Assembly: GCA_002914845.1 (NCBI GenBank)
Contig: JXTC01000492.1
Span: 86,772-150,771, forward strand
Source: Trema orientale
Taxonomy: Eukaryota; Streptophyta; Magnoliopsida; Rosales; Cannabaceae
Direction: 5' to 3'
DNA: 64,000 nucleotides
The translations under genes and the position numbers were made by a program. Below are positions 48,201 through 58,837 of the stretch, piece after piece. Under the pieces are notes generated by a model. The model was given only the letters and a program-made list of their open reading frames with translations. It was not told the origin of the DNA and did no database searches. Within the stretch, counting starts at the first letter, position 1; each line of letters starts with the position of its first letter.

Positions 48201-48889
48201 ATATTACTGGGCAGTGATCGAAGACCACTCTAACCTCTATCTTCTGTCTAATGAAAGAAAAAAGAGCATCCCATTCCACCGAAAATAGAAATACATCCAA
48301 CCGGCAACAAATTGGTTGATATCTGAAGTTGGACCAGGCGAATTAGCCATTGCTCAAGGGAGGATCTCTTAGATTCAAGTCCCTAATGAGATCATCAAAG
48401 CTGAGCATAATTCTAGTTTTACTGACACTATTGAATTTTTCTTAAACTCTATGCACCGTATTGAAGCCCCCCTCCCCCCAAACACCACTTATCCGCACAA
48501 AAACTCCAAAGCCCGACCAACTCATCCCAAAATTGAGCTCTAGAACCATAATTACTAGGGCCATAAACCCCAGTAAACCACCAACTATCCAAACCTTCCA
48601 TTTCAACTAGGATAAAAGCTGAAATATCTCCCAGCATCGTGTTGTTGACTTTCACACTTCTAACATCCCAAACAATTAAAATTTTGCCTGCTCTACCTAT
48701 TGAAGATAATACCAGCCATTCCTTAAATGGAGAGCGCCAAATACTAACGATGAACCTCCTATCTACCTTTTCCCTTTTAGTTTCTTGCAGAACAACAATA
48801 TCGGGGTTTACTTTGTAGATAACCTCTTTAGTAGCCCTCCGCTTTTTTGAAAAGCCACTCCCTCTAATGTTCCAAGAAAATATCTTCAT
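45243..48889 (-). pseudogene. LINE ORF2: endonuclease, reverse transcriptase, zf-RVT
   Basis: The N-terminus MKIFSWNIRGSGFSKKRRAT is an APE-type endonuclease with Asn (SWNIRG) and Glu (LQETKR) motifs. The middle has a region before RT (FRFENMWLEHNNFSKEF near 48160). Reverse transcriptase shows ETQSGFM, FKIDFDKAYDYVEWSSL, LRQKDPLSPFLF and HLQFTDDTLFF; FTDD is the catalytic motif. The C-terminus matches the zf-RVT end (FWALWLERNKRIF, ending RDWSPLL). It nicks DNA and copies LINE RNA at the break. Multiple stops and shifts separate the seven main open segments. Confidence 0.85.
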
Positions 48890-49627
48890 GGATTACAGTT
48901 GTTTTCCTTCCTAGACTCACCTCTTTCATAATTTACATTGAATTGTAATTTATGCAATTCCCTTTGTTTCCTTTTTCATCTAGCTGTACTTAGGTTGCCT
49001 GTCTGTTTAATTTTGGAACTAATTTCAGACCCATATTATTCAGTAGATCACAAATGTCCATCCACTGCACCAGGGAACCCCCTACTTTCACGGCATGTCC
49101 TTCACTCTCGGTAGGGTGAATTATATTGATTGGAGAAACAGTAATACCTGAGGAGGACATTTCAAAAGCTTTGTTACAGCCTAAAGGCATTGTAGACTGT
49201 TCGTTTACAATAAGCTCTTCATTACTATCTTTGAACAAACAAATAACCCCTTCCAAGCTATCCTCTGGGTTGTATTCATCTTCTGGCCCTGAACTCTGAC
49301 AATACTCTGACATATCAGACGCAGATTCAAGTCTTAAGACCAATTGACCATTAAGCTCTATCAAGTTAATTCTTTCGATATCATTCCGCTCTACCCGCGC
49401 AGACCTTCTTGTTCGCTCTCTAGAATAAACTTAGAGGATTGCAGAGGAAGAAAAAAATTCTGCTTGCTCAGCAACTGCTTCCTCTTTTTGTCAGAATAGC
49501 CCTCTCACGAAGACTAGATTCTTTCCTGTTGGACATTAAATTTTTCCAGCTTTGTATACGGCTCTGAACAAAGTTCTCTCTTTCTTTGGTCTTTAATCAA
49601 TTCAAATATTTCCCTACAATAACCCAT

Positions 49628-50023
49628 GGGGAAATTACATATTACACGGTGTTTTTGTGAAAAATATTGAAAAATACGGTGGTTAGAAGATGTGGTATGG
49701 TTTTTATTAGAAATATATCATTTTTTAAAAATATTTAGAAAAATATCATTTTTAAAATAGTAACTAGTAACCGATAATCAGTTTCTAGAAACTGGTAACT
49801 AGTAACTAAAGGTATTTATAACTAGCATATAACTAGTAACCAGTAATCAGTAATCAGTCTTTAGAAACTGGTAACCCATAACTATTTTTAAAATGATATT
49901 TTTCTAAATATTTTTTAAAAAGTGATATTTTTCTAATAAAAACCATATGAAAATTTGAAAAAAGTATGAGTTTCGTATTTTTGTAATTCTTTTAGTTTTT
50001 ATACGTAAAAGTGATAAAAACCC
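49628..50023. mobile_element. Mutator-type MITE with 9-bp TSD
   Basis: The 396-bp insert is flanked by perfect 9-bp repeats ATAACCCAT at 49619-49627 and 50024-50032. Nine-base duplication is diagnostic of Mutator-like elements. Inner arms are strong inverted repeats: GGTTTTTATTAGAAATATAT on the left against GGTTTTTATTAGAAAAATAT on the right (reverse complement). The loop holds repeated AACTAGTAACC(A/G) and TTAGAAACTGGTAAC motifs. No coding sequence. Confidence 0.85.
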
Positions 50024-50743
50024 ATAACCCATTGGTTAGAGGCCCCGATGGGTTCATATTGGGCCCTATCTTTCGTCCTCTGGTGTCCTCTTACTTCCTA
50101 CTCCGAGAAAGGTATGGGCTTACACATTTAAAATCTGAGGTTGAAGTAAAACGGGGCTGACTGGGGCTTCTCTTGCTATATGGGCTTTGTTGCAGGCCCA
50201 AAGCAAGTCTTCCTCAGGGTCCAACTCGCCACCCACTTGTGCTAAAGGGGAAGCCTGTTTTTATTGCAATCATCCGAAGCTGCACTATCATTATAATAAC
50301 GGCAACTAGGGTAAACTGACCTAGTGGGAATAAAATATTAATTGGCTTGACCTTTTCATTCAAAATAACAACTGTATATGCCTCATCTTTTCTCCTTTCG
50401 TAAGGGATTAGTCTTAGATCATTGCTTTGTATGTTGGTTTTGTCCTTTTTTCCATTCTCCAACGTTGGGATCGTACTGCACCTACTGTGGCCACTGCAGC
50501 TTGCATTCAAGCCCATCTTGTCGCAGCTTTTTGTGGAATCCTCCTAATACCTACTTTTTTCTAGGTTGCCCATGCTGGTTGCAGTCCCCTGATTTGCTTT
50601 TTTCCAAAACCGAGGTATTGGGAGGTAATCTGTCTGCCACAACACCTGTTTGAAGTTTGCGCTCTACGCACCGCCACTCGGTCCTGCATCTAATGCTGTT
50701 TTTCTAGCACAGTTGTGTAGCATCCTCTACCCTTACTGCTGGT

Positions 50744-51469
50744 TAGGAGTGGCAATTCGTGTTGTCGTGTCATATTCGTGTCGTGTCGAGACATATATAT
50801 AACGAGCAATTACTAAACTCAAATCCGACATATTTATTATTCGTGTCAGGATTTGTAAACCCACACTCGACACGCTAAATAAACAGGTTAACTTATGAGC
50901 GACACATTTAACACGTTATTTAAATAGGTCGTATTCAGATCATGTCCAACGTAACACGATCTGCTAACCTGTATACTGTTAATCCGTTAATTGAACTCAA
51001 TTTAACATGTTAATGTTAAATATGTTGTATTTGGTTCAACTTGACATAACGTATTAATTTATTAATTTTAACATGTTAACCTATTTCACATTTTCAATAC
51101 AACTTGATATAATCTATCAACTTATTTTATATTTCCAATATAACCAAGCAACCATAATCAAATAAATATAACACACAATCTAAAGTTTAAAACCAAAATA
51201 AAATTTTCAAATTTTAGTACATAAAACATAAAAGGAAAGTTTTAAGTCTTGGTACACACAAGATAATATAATGTCTCAAAAAATTTAATCGGGTTAAACG
51301 GGTCAATTTCGGGTTTAACAGGTTAACCTGCTAATGACCTATTATTTAATCGTGTTTAATCGGGTTTAACCTGTTTTGACCTGTACCTGTTTAAGACAAA
51401 CCCAAACCCGCTAATTTCGTGTAGTTTTCGAGTCGTGTTATCGTGTCGTGACCTAAATTGCCACCCCTA
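50744..51469. mobile_element. Non-autonomous hAT element with 8-bp TSD
   Basis: The 726-bp element begins TAGGAGTGGCAATT and ends AATTGCCACCCCTA, with 13 of 14 terminal positions matching in inversion. It is flanked by perfect 8-bp repeats CTGCTGGT at 50736-50743 and 51470-51477. Eight-base TSDs and TAGGGGTGGCAA ends are characteristic of plant hAT elements. Internal sequence is rich in GTGTCGTG and ACGGGT motifs with no transposase. Confidence 0.9.
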
Positions 51470-52340
51470 CTGCTGGTCCAGCCGTGTTGTGAGCTACTAC
51501 TGGTCCTAAAGAATCCTAGTCCAACTGTGTTATTTCCTCTCCCCACGGCCGTGCAACTCCTCTCCTGATTTTGGATGGTGTAGGGGTTTCTTGTAGGGGA
51601 AAAATTCTTAATTTGATTGAAGCTAAACCAGATGGTAAAACTAGAAACAAAGGAACAAATTCTTCTGTAAGGCCTTGGACCTTGAGAGAGGAATGGGAAG
51701 TCTATGGTCTCTTGTGCTACATCCAGTAGACCTCCTAAATTGTACTCAAATCACTTTAAAAACATGATGATTCCACCAGTTAAATGGAATTCTAGACACT
51801 CCCACCCATCTATTTCTGCCTACGATTCTATACTCCTCCCAGATTGCAATTTGATTTTAGTCAACCACCTTGACAGGTCTTGTATTATGAAGCTTGCAAC
51901 AATCAAAGCTTCAGTTTATCCAAAATTACCCTTAACTGGACTCTAATCGAAAATTTTCAACCAAGTCAAAAAATTCAAAATTGAATGAGACGGCGTTGGG
52001 AAGGCAGCTGACCATGTACGACCAGGGTCGAAAATGTTTGACCTATTCAAACTCTTGTTGAAAATTATGGCTCCGACCCTAGTTAAATTGTTCGACTACG
52101 GTCGAATAACGGTTCGCCCCAGTTGAAAACTTTCGACAAGGGTTGAAATTTTTCAGTGGGGGTCAAAATTTTCCGGCCACTGGTCAAAAATCAATCGGAA
52201 TAACTGGGAGAGGCGACAGAATAAGTTCGACTGCATTCAAAATTTTTCGACCCTAATCGAGCGGATGCACCATCGAGATAGAGATCGGGATCAGAATCGG
52301 CGGTAGTGGTAGCAGTAGTTTCGAGTTTATTGGAGAAGAA

Positions 52341-52699
52341 TGTAGGATTTATTACGGAATAAAGTATCTAAGTAATTTTACGTGTGTGACATGACAATAG
52401 AGATTAGTTTTAAAAATATTTATGGATAAGTCCATTTTTTCATCATGAGAATTTAGTAGACCCCTCAGTGTAAATTCCTCCTAAAAATGTTAGAGTCTAG
52501 GCCATAGGTAGGCCCATTTGAGACTGGCCATAATAGGCCTGTCTGAGAGTTACGGATCAGGTCATCTAGGCCCGACATTGTAGATAAGGGCATCCACTTT
52601 TTGTTATTTTCCTCAAAACATATTTTTTTAGTAGATTACTATTTCGTTACATCAATTTTATTTGTATATCGGTGTGCATCAATATATCAATTTTATGCT
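52341..52699 (+). other. GH1 intron 2, spacer right of LINE
   Basis: Non-coding. Phrases such as GTCTAGGCC and TAGGCCCATTTGAG suggest an old repeat, but no ends are visible. Confidence 0.4.
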
Positions 52700-52904
52700 A
52701 GTATATACTTTTAGGAAAATGACACTTTATACGGTCTTCTAAAAAATATTTTCCAAAATACGACCTTTGAATATTAAATACTTTTTCGTACGATCGATAG
52801 AGAAACAATTTTATTTATACGATCTAAGACGCGGTGGCAAAGCTTTAAATTCGTCCATCTTTACAGAAAGATCTATTAATTAAAAAGTAATGCAAATAAA
52901 TGAA

Positions 52905-52975
52905 AACATAAGTTAGTGTAATGGTTGGACTAGAGTTGGCCCACATTCTAGCCTTGGATTCGATTCTCTTTACCC
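52905..52975 (+). other. tRNA-like / SINE-head segment
   Basis: GTTAGTGTAATGGTTGG resembles a pol III A box, and GGATTCGATTCTC, about 40 bp later, a B box. No complete tRNA cloverleaf could be assembled, so this is at most a SINE 5' remnant. Confidence 0.35.
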
Positions 52976-52999
52976 TCAGTTTATCTATTTTCCATCTCT

Positions 53000-53345
53000 T
53001 TCCTTTATGTATTCCTTTTTTCATTTTCTTTTTAAAATTTATTTTTTATATTCCATTTTCTAATTTTTTTCAGCATTGAATATTATTACTCCTTTTTTCT
53101 TTCCTTTATTTATTCTTTTTTTCATTTCTTTTAAAATTCATTTTTTTATAATCCATTTCAAATTTTTTTCTGCACTGAACATTATTACTTATTTTTTTAA
53201 AACCGTTGCCGCTTTCTTTCATTTTTTTTCCTTTATTTATTTTTATTTTTCATTTTCTCTTTTTAAATTCTTTATTTTTTTCAATAACCGTCACCCTCAA
53301 TTTATTTATTTTCATCTCTTTTCTTTATTTATTCCTTTTGGATAT
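53000..53345. repeat. Pyrimidine-rich imperfect repeats
   Basis: Three to four diverged units contain TTTCCTTTATTTATTC, TTTTTCATTTTCT and TTTTAAATT phrases. The open frame across it (53076-53369) is Phe-rich low complexity and not a gene. Confidence 0.7.
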
Positions 53346-53394
53346 AGAATAATTGAAACATATGTATAGAAACTTAATATTACCTACCAAGAAA

Positions 53395-54215
53395 GTTTTT
53401 GTCCCTAGACTTCTAGAGTTTCTTGTCAGTTTACTTATATACAGGGTATTTTGCCATAGGGAAACCAAACTAGTTTCCAAAAAATATTTGTAGTTTCTCA
53501 TGATTTACTTACATACAAGACATTCTGGTAAAAGAAAATCAAACTGGTCTCCAGGAAATCTTTGTGGTTTCCTGTGATTTACTTAGCTACATGACATTCT
53601 GTTACATAAAACCAGTTAACTTTGTGATTTCTTGTGATTTATTTAGCTACATGGCATTCTATTAAAAGGAAACCAAACTGGTTTTCTGAAAATCTTTGTG
53701 GTTTCCTGTGATTTACTTACATACAGGGCTTTCTACTAAAATAAAACCAAACTGGTTTTCTAGAAACTTTTGTGGCTTTTTATGATTTATTTACATACAG
53801 GGCATTCTGTTCAAATGAAACCAAACTGGTTTCTTAGATATCTTTATGATTTTCTATGATTTACTTACATACATGGTATTCTGCTAAAAGGAAACTAAAT
53901 TGGTTCCTAAGAAACCTTTATGATTTCCTATAATTTACTTATGTATAGGACATTCTGATTAAAAAAAAAAACCAAACTGGTTTCTAAGAAACCTTTGTGG
54001 TTTTCTGTGATTTACTTACGTACATAGCACTCCGCTAAAAGAAAACTAAATCGATTTCTAAGAAACCTTTGTAATTTCTTTTAATGGCATTTCGCTAAAA
54101 GGAAACTAAACTAGTTTCCAAGAAACCTTTATGGTTTCCTGTAATTTACTTACATACAGGATATTCCGCTAAAAGGAAACCAAACTGGTCTATAGGAAAC
54201 TTTTGTGGTTTTTCA
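53395..54215. repeat. Minisatellite of about ten ~80-bp units
   Basis: Units share TTTGTGGTTTCCTGTGATTT, ACTTACATACAGG, CATTCTG(C/T)TAAAAGGAAA and CCAAACTGGTTTC. Copies differ by scattered substitutions and small indels, and one unit near 54090 is shortened. It lies inside the inverted-repeat element. Confidence 0.9.
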
Positions 54216-54699
54216 TAAAAGAAAAAGATGACTTATTTACTAAAATGCCACCGCGTTTTCTAGCTCCCAAAGTATTTAAAAAATGCTTTGAAAGGTCGTA
54301 CGAAATTTTTATTATTTTTAAAAAATCATAAATTTGGTAATATTTTTTGAAAAATAAGTATAAGTATCGAAAGCCCTATAATTTTTACGTATCAATTTAT
54401 CAATTTCACATTAGTATACAAATTTTATGTTAAGTATATCGATATATAATTTCTTTTTTCGTAAATTGATATAAATATGTGGAATAGTAAACTGACATTT
54501 TTTCAACATTTTTCTTTCAAATTCAACCATTTTGTAAAATTTTTTGATTCTTTAATAATGGTTGAAAATGGTAATTTCTTAAACTTGGACCCAAAATTAG
54601 GCCATTTGGCTAAAAAGCCTATTTTTAATCCCGAAAAATGAAATTTAAAGTATTTTTCCTTTTAGAAAATAGATTTTTAATGATTTTTTAAAGAAAATT

Positions 54700-55330
54700 T
54701 ATTGAAATATGATGCCCATGGGCCGTTATGACCAAGGCCCGTGAGCCGAGCCGACTTGTCTCGTAGCACAATCCAACTTCGTTCATGGTACGAATATAGC
54801 TAGCAATATTTCTATATGACACGATGTTACGACTTGAAAATGATACGAAATAAACGGATTTGGATATAACATTTAATTTCGTATCAATTTTAGGTCGACA
54901 CCTATAATTTAATTTCGTGTCAATTTTAGGTCGACGCCTATAACACATATAATAAATAAGTGGGTTTCAGGTTAACTTGTTTAACCTGATACTGACTTCG
55001 TGTCAACATGACACCACATAAATACAATATGTTTATTAACATTTTAAGGTTTCAACTATGATTTTGATTAAGTCTAAACATATTTATACGTGTTTATTTT
55101 TAATTAGTGCATAATTATGTTGCACAGAAGTAATCATGTCAATAATAAGTAATTATGTAAAATGAGTTATAATCAAATAGATAACACATTTATTGAATGG
55201 GTTACACATGTTGTATCATATCAAACGCATATTAATCATGTCATATTCTGGTTAGGAATATTATCTTATTGTGTCATAATTGTGTCAACTCGAACACAAC
55301 ATGATTACACCAATTACCAGCCATAGGTAC
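54700..55330. repeat. Old hAT-like remnant
   Basis: Shares the flavour of the intact hAT element (CGTGTCAA, GGTTAACTTGTTTAACC, CGTGTCAACATGACACC), and has an internal duplication of AATTTCGT(A/G)TCAATTTTAG near 54870 and 54910. Ends are not defined. Confidence 0.45.
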
Positions 55331-55717
55331 AAAGGCCCACGAGAGTTCAGTGTCACTCCCTGCCCCAACCCTCTAGAGCTTAGGAAGACAGTAAATGGCA
55401 TCTAAATTTGTTGTCTTTATACATTTTTCCGTGAATTATGGATAGAAAAATGAATAAAAATCCTTAGAAGCCAGGTGAAAGTTGCCTAGTTATCTTTTCC
55501 TTAGAAGTATTTTTATTGATGGATGAAACTCTAAAACAAGAGTAATTTTGTGGTTGTGAATGTTGAGAGTGATTTCGTTATTAAATATAGAATATTGGTC
55601 AATAATTTATTTGGCGAGACGCCATTGCTTGCCCTTGCTCGTGCCAATGCTCTCACGTGCAGAGAAATTTTGTGGTAATTGAATTTTTAGAATTTTTTTT
55701 TTTTTAAATGGATGCAG
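55331..55717 (+). other. GH1 intron 2, right end
   Basis: Non-coding sequence leading into a T14 polypyrimidine tract and GCAG acceptor before exon 3. Confidence 0.6.
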
Positions 55718-55776
55718 AGAAGATTAAGGACCACAGCAGCGGCGTGAGAGCCGTTGATTCATATCATCGTTACAAG
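55718..55776 (+). CDS. GH1 beta-glucosidase, exon 3
   Basis: Exactly 59 bp sit between a polypyrimidine-GATGCAG acceptor and an AAG-GT donor. Taken with the single base left over from exon 2, it reads QKIKDHSSGVRAVDSYHRYK. This matches the GH1 block KIxDxSNGDVAVDxYHRYK that directly follows the HxYP of exon 2. From memory, plant GH1 genes commonly have a 59-bp exon ending at YHRYK. Phase, order, strand and length all agree, so this is most simply the third exon of the same gene, after an 11.4-kb intron. The next exon (an EDxxLMKxMGxxAYRFSISW-type block) is not found before the chromovirus at 57476. Confidence 0.82.
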
Positions 55777-56145
55777 GTATTCTTGTACTTCGACCTCTTT
55801 ACATTATGCACCAAATTTTTACTCTCTAATTGTCATCAATAATTTTACGATTATCCTGGTTGAAGCCTTAAAGCCTTAATGTTTCTATTAAAAAATTTAC
55901 GTCTTTCTTTTCAGTTCTAAAATCAAAAAAGAAATTAGAAAATAAAGGGTTACTATCGCCCCAATTATCCCCCCCAAAGAGAAAACCATTGGGGTTTTTT
56001 TTTTTTTTTCTCTTTTAGCGAAAGAAAAAAACACCCTTGGGTTCAATCGTATCAAATGAAATCTTGGGTTTTCTTAATTCTAACAATAAAAAAAGTTAGG
56101 TTTTGGGTTATTTGAATAAAATATTGAGATTTTAAAGTTCAGTCA

Positions 56146-56315
56146 AATTATGTTTAAAAGATTCCTTTGATCAAAAATTAATTCGAGAACATAAAACATG
56201 ATTAAGAAACGATTCTATTTTTTAGCTATGAATTATGTTTAAAAGATTCCTTTGATCAAAAATTAATTCGAGAACATAAAACATGATTAAGAAACGATTC
56301 TATTTTTTAGCTATG
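56146..56315. repeat. Perfect 85-bp tandem duplication
   Basis: The unit beginning AATTATGTTTAAAAGATTCC is at 56146-56230 and 56231-56315, apparently identical. Located in GH1 intron 3. Confidence 0.9.
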
Positions 56316-56746
56316 TTATGCTTTTAAACTATAGATACCAATATAAAATTTAAAACCATATCGTTTTCCTACGTGGAGTACTTACAACGAATAGCCTTGC
56401 ACAGTAGTGCATGACACTATAGAGCAAGAGCAAATAAGTCATTTGACTTATATCGCATGGAAATTAGATTGAATTCTTTATAAACTAAATATTTATTTGA
56501 TATAACTAAAACCTCAAGACATTAAAAAAAAAAATCTCAAGTGTTTTTTTTTTCTTTTTGCTAAAATTTAAAAAAAAAACAAGAAGGTTTTTTCTTTTGA
56601 ATATAATCAGAAACTCATTTTTTTTCCGCTAAAGTTAAAGACTCAAGATTTTTTTTCAATAATAACCCCTAAAAAGAAAAATGAAGTTGTTTGCCAAGCA
56701 AGTCCAAGCATATAAAAGGGCATGACTTTATCCTATGTCTATTTTG

Positions 56747-56938
56747 AGCAATGCTATAGGGCACCAGTAGTGTCTAATACCACATGATAGGACAGTTTAT
56801 TACTGGATGATCATAATTAATAAAGTAAGTCCCATATGGACCCACCTGACATGTAATTATATCATCTAGTAACAGATTTCCATTTTATGAGGTGTTGGGT
56901 ACCATATGGTGCCCCATAGCATTATTCCTAGTTTGTAT
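56747..56938. mobile_element. Small MITE with long inverted repeats
   Basis: The left end GCAATGCTATAGGGCACCA and the right end (reverse complement) ATAATGCTATGGGGCACCA pair. Similarity extends inward through ACTGGATGAT/ACTAGATGAT, so arms are about 65 bp with a small loop. No coding sequence; TSD not resolved. Confidence 0.7.
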
Positions 56939-57475
56939 GCTACTTAACTCTCGCTATTCCTTATGTATTCTTTCAAGGTTTTTTTTTTTTTTTTTTTTTT
57001 GCACCATGGTCCCCACCTTATACTGTTTTTTTTTTTCCCCCGCTAAATACCTAATACCATTTTAGCACATTGGTCTCCATTTTTTTTAAATTAAAAAAAA
57101 AATATTGTTCTAGGGTAGGTCTTCATTTTTTTTCCCTCTTGGAAATTAGTTCTCCAATTGCTATGCAGTAGTTGCAACATAGGTCGGTTCAAAGGACCAT
57201 TATTAATCATGTGTTAAGATGTGACCAAGGAAGTGTAATTAACGGAATTTTCATTTTTTTGGGGGCTCAAATCGTTTATTGAATAAATAGTATAAGGTTC
57301 CCTCAAAAAAGAAAAAAAAAAGAAAAAAAGAAAAAAAAATCATATAAAGGAAAAAGAGGTATCTTCAAGAAACACTTTGTAAATGGAACGTAGAATTTGA
57401 TGGTAAAATAAAACAATCAAAAATAAAATAAAAATCTCCATAAACCAAAGCTTATCTCCATAAACCAAAGTTTAA

Positions 57476-58124
57476 TGTCACGACCCTAGCCTCAAACTAG
57501 ATAATCGTACAACACTTAGCACGATCCATTACACTAAGTCAGCTAACTCACACAACCAACAGTCAAGAAAAAGGACTTAGAGTAAACTTTGAGACAAAGT
57601 GGCAAGATATGAGAGTTTGAGTGAACTTAGAATACTTACAACTCTCTCAGATGGGCCCTGTGTACAAATGAACCCAAGGAGTCTTTTATATAGGCAAAGC
57701 CTAAACCAACCAATGGTTATGATCGTGCCAAGTAGCATGATCTTATAAGGGGTCTAGAATCTTCTCAAATAAAATAGTAATATCTACAAAGATATTTACA
57801 TAGAGAAATCTAGAACGAACATGGCCTAGATCCTTCCAGGAGGTTCACCCACCATCTTGGCTCTTCTAAGTCATTCTACGAGCTTCTAGGATTATCCTAA
57901 GCCATCTAGCAATAATCAGCCTTATCAAGAGCCTTCTACGATTTAGTAGCGCCAACTAGAGTCTTCTAGCATGGCCAAGACCTCTCTTGATCATTCTAGA
58001 AGTATCCACCATGTTCTAGGGTCTTCCCCCATTCTCTTAGGTGAGCAGTATATATATAGAGGATCTTAGGACCATGGGGCAGCAACACTTGGACTTTTGG
58101 GAGCCAAATGAGCGAGGTGTAACA
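57476..58124 (-). repeat. Chromovirus 3' LTR
   Basis: In + sense it runs from TGTCACGACCC to GGTGTAACA (649 bp); on the minus strand it starts TGTTACACC and ends GTGACA. The polypurine tract touches its inner end. It contains many TCTAGAA/TTCTAGG phrases. Confidence 0.85.
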
Positions 58125-58140
58125 CCCTCCCTCACTCAAG
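58125..58140 (-). other. Chromovirus polypurine tract
   Basis: Minus-strand GAGTGAGGGAGGG abuts the LTR start TGTTACACC. The pol stop codon (58136-58138) overlaps its upstream end. Confidence 0.85.
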
Positions 58141-58678
58141 TTCGCAACATCCCCATCGCACCATCAATCTTGAACCGCTCGATATGGTCTTTGAATTGCC
58201 ACAAAGCATCCTTATGCTCCCAGCTAGCCTCGGACTCGGGCATATTCTTCTATTTCACCAAGTATTCTCGATAATTAGATACACCACATCGACAGATCAA
58301 GTGATCGGCTAGAATAACTTCTACCTCCTTATCAAAAGATGTTACCACCGCAGTAGGAGCCCTTTTGGACTCATCCCATGAAGGATCTTCCTCATCTCCA
58401 TGGTATGGTTTTAGCATGCTTACATGGAAGACATGAAAGATCTTCAACTTGGCAGGGAGTTGAAGCTTGTAGGAGACTTTGCCCAAACGCCTGAGCACCG
58501 GGAATGGACACTCGTACTTGTGCACCAACATTTTATGCACCTTCTTCAAGGTTTTGAATTGCTGGGGCAGCAATTTGACAAGGACTAAATCTCCCTCTTG
58601 GTGCTCAATATGCCTCCTCTTTTTGTTGACCCACTTCTTTATTCTCTTGAAAGTTTTGTTCAAGTAGGCCCTAGCCAA
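58136..58678 (-). pseudogene. Chromovirus integrase C-terminus and chromodomain
   Basis: Integrase tail: HIEHQEGDLVLVKLLPQQFK, RLGKVSYKLQLPA and IFHVFHVSMLKPYHGD. The chromodomain follows, with EVEVILADHLICRCG and NYREYLVK. The aromatic position after LVK is a TAG stop (58250-58252). The frame continues past it with EASWEHKDALWQFKDHIERF to the natural end at 58136. Chromodomains guide integration to marked chromatin. A single nonsense base separates the two halves. Upstream, another TAG lies at about 58694, between FAKA and YEQAE. Confidence 0.88.
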
Positions 58679-58837
58679 CTCCGCTTGCTCATACTATGCC
58701 TTGGCAAACCTGAATGCTGCTGGACTCTTCCCACTATAATATGTCGCTAAGGCATATGGAGTCATAGGTTGTTGGCCCATGACTATTACAAAGGGACTCT
58801 TACCTGTGGACTCGTTCTTCTGGAGGTTAAAGGAAAA

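Larger units (their letters stand above)
48990..51946 (-). pseudogene. LINE ORF1 (nucleic-acid-binding), broken by two insertions
   Basis: The upstream part (51946-51480) carries IVGRNRWVGVSRIPFNWWN near 51790, similar to the DUF4283-like region of plant LINE ORF1. The middle (50653-50214) includes a small Cys/His-containing frame. The C-terminal part (49364-48990) is acidic and ends VQWMDICDLLNNMGLKLVPK. ORF1 proteins coat LINE RNA. A hAT element splits it at 50744-51469 and a MULE-type MITE at 49628-50023. Several stops are independent of those insertions. Confidence 0.6.
45166..52340 (-). mobile_element. Near full-length LINE (L1-type), minus strand, inside GH1 intron 2
   Basis: On the minus strand it runs from a 5' region near 52340 through ORF1 (to 48990) and ORF2 (48889-45243) to a short A-tail (ATAAAAAAG) at about 45166. 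Length is roughly 6.0 kb after removing two younger insertions (50744-51469 and 49628-50023, plus their TSDs). Both frames have several stops and frameshifts. No target-site duplication could be matched between the two ends, so the 5' limit is approximate. Confidence 0.75.
52700..54400. mobile_element. Inverted-repeat (foldback-like) element carrying a minisatellite
   Basis: The left arm (about 52700-52850) and right arm (about 54225-54380, reverse complement) share blocks including AAAAATATTTT/AAAAAATATT, TTTCGTACGA(C/T)C, and CGCGGTGGCA at the inner edges. Between them lie a tRNA-like segment, a pyrimidine-rich repeat block and an ~80-bp minisatellite. No transposase is present. It could be a Mutator- or foldback-type non-autonomous element. 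Outer boundaries and TSD were not resolved. Confidence 0.55.
55777..57475 (+). other. GH1 intron 3 (start), up to the chromovirus
   Basis: It starts GTATTC. It contains the 85-bp duplication, a MITE, and long homopolymer runs (T near 56980-57000, A near 57305-57345). No further GH1 exon was recognised. Confidence 0.55.

Noticed and set aside
52905..52975. A functional tRNA gene
   Set aside because: A- and B-box-like strings exist, but no cloverleaf, anticodon arm or terminator could be built.
53076..53369. 97-residue phenylalanine-rich frame
   Set aside because: Translation of a pyrimidine-rich tandem repeat; no start context or homology.
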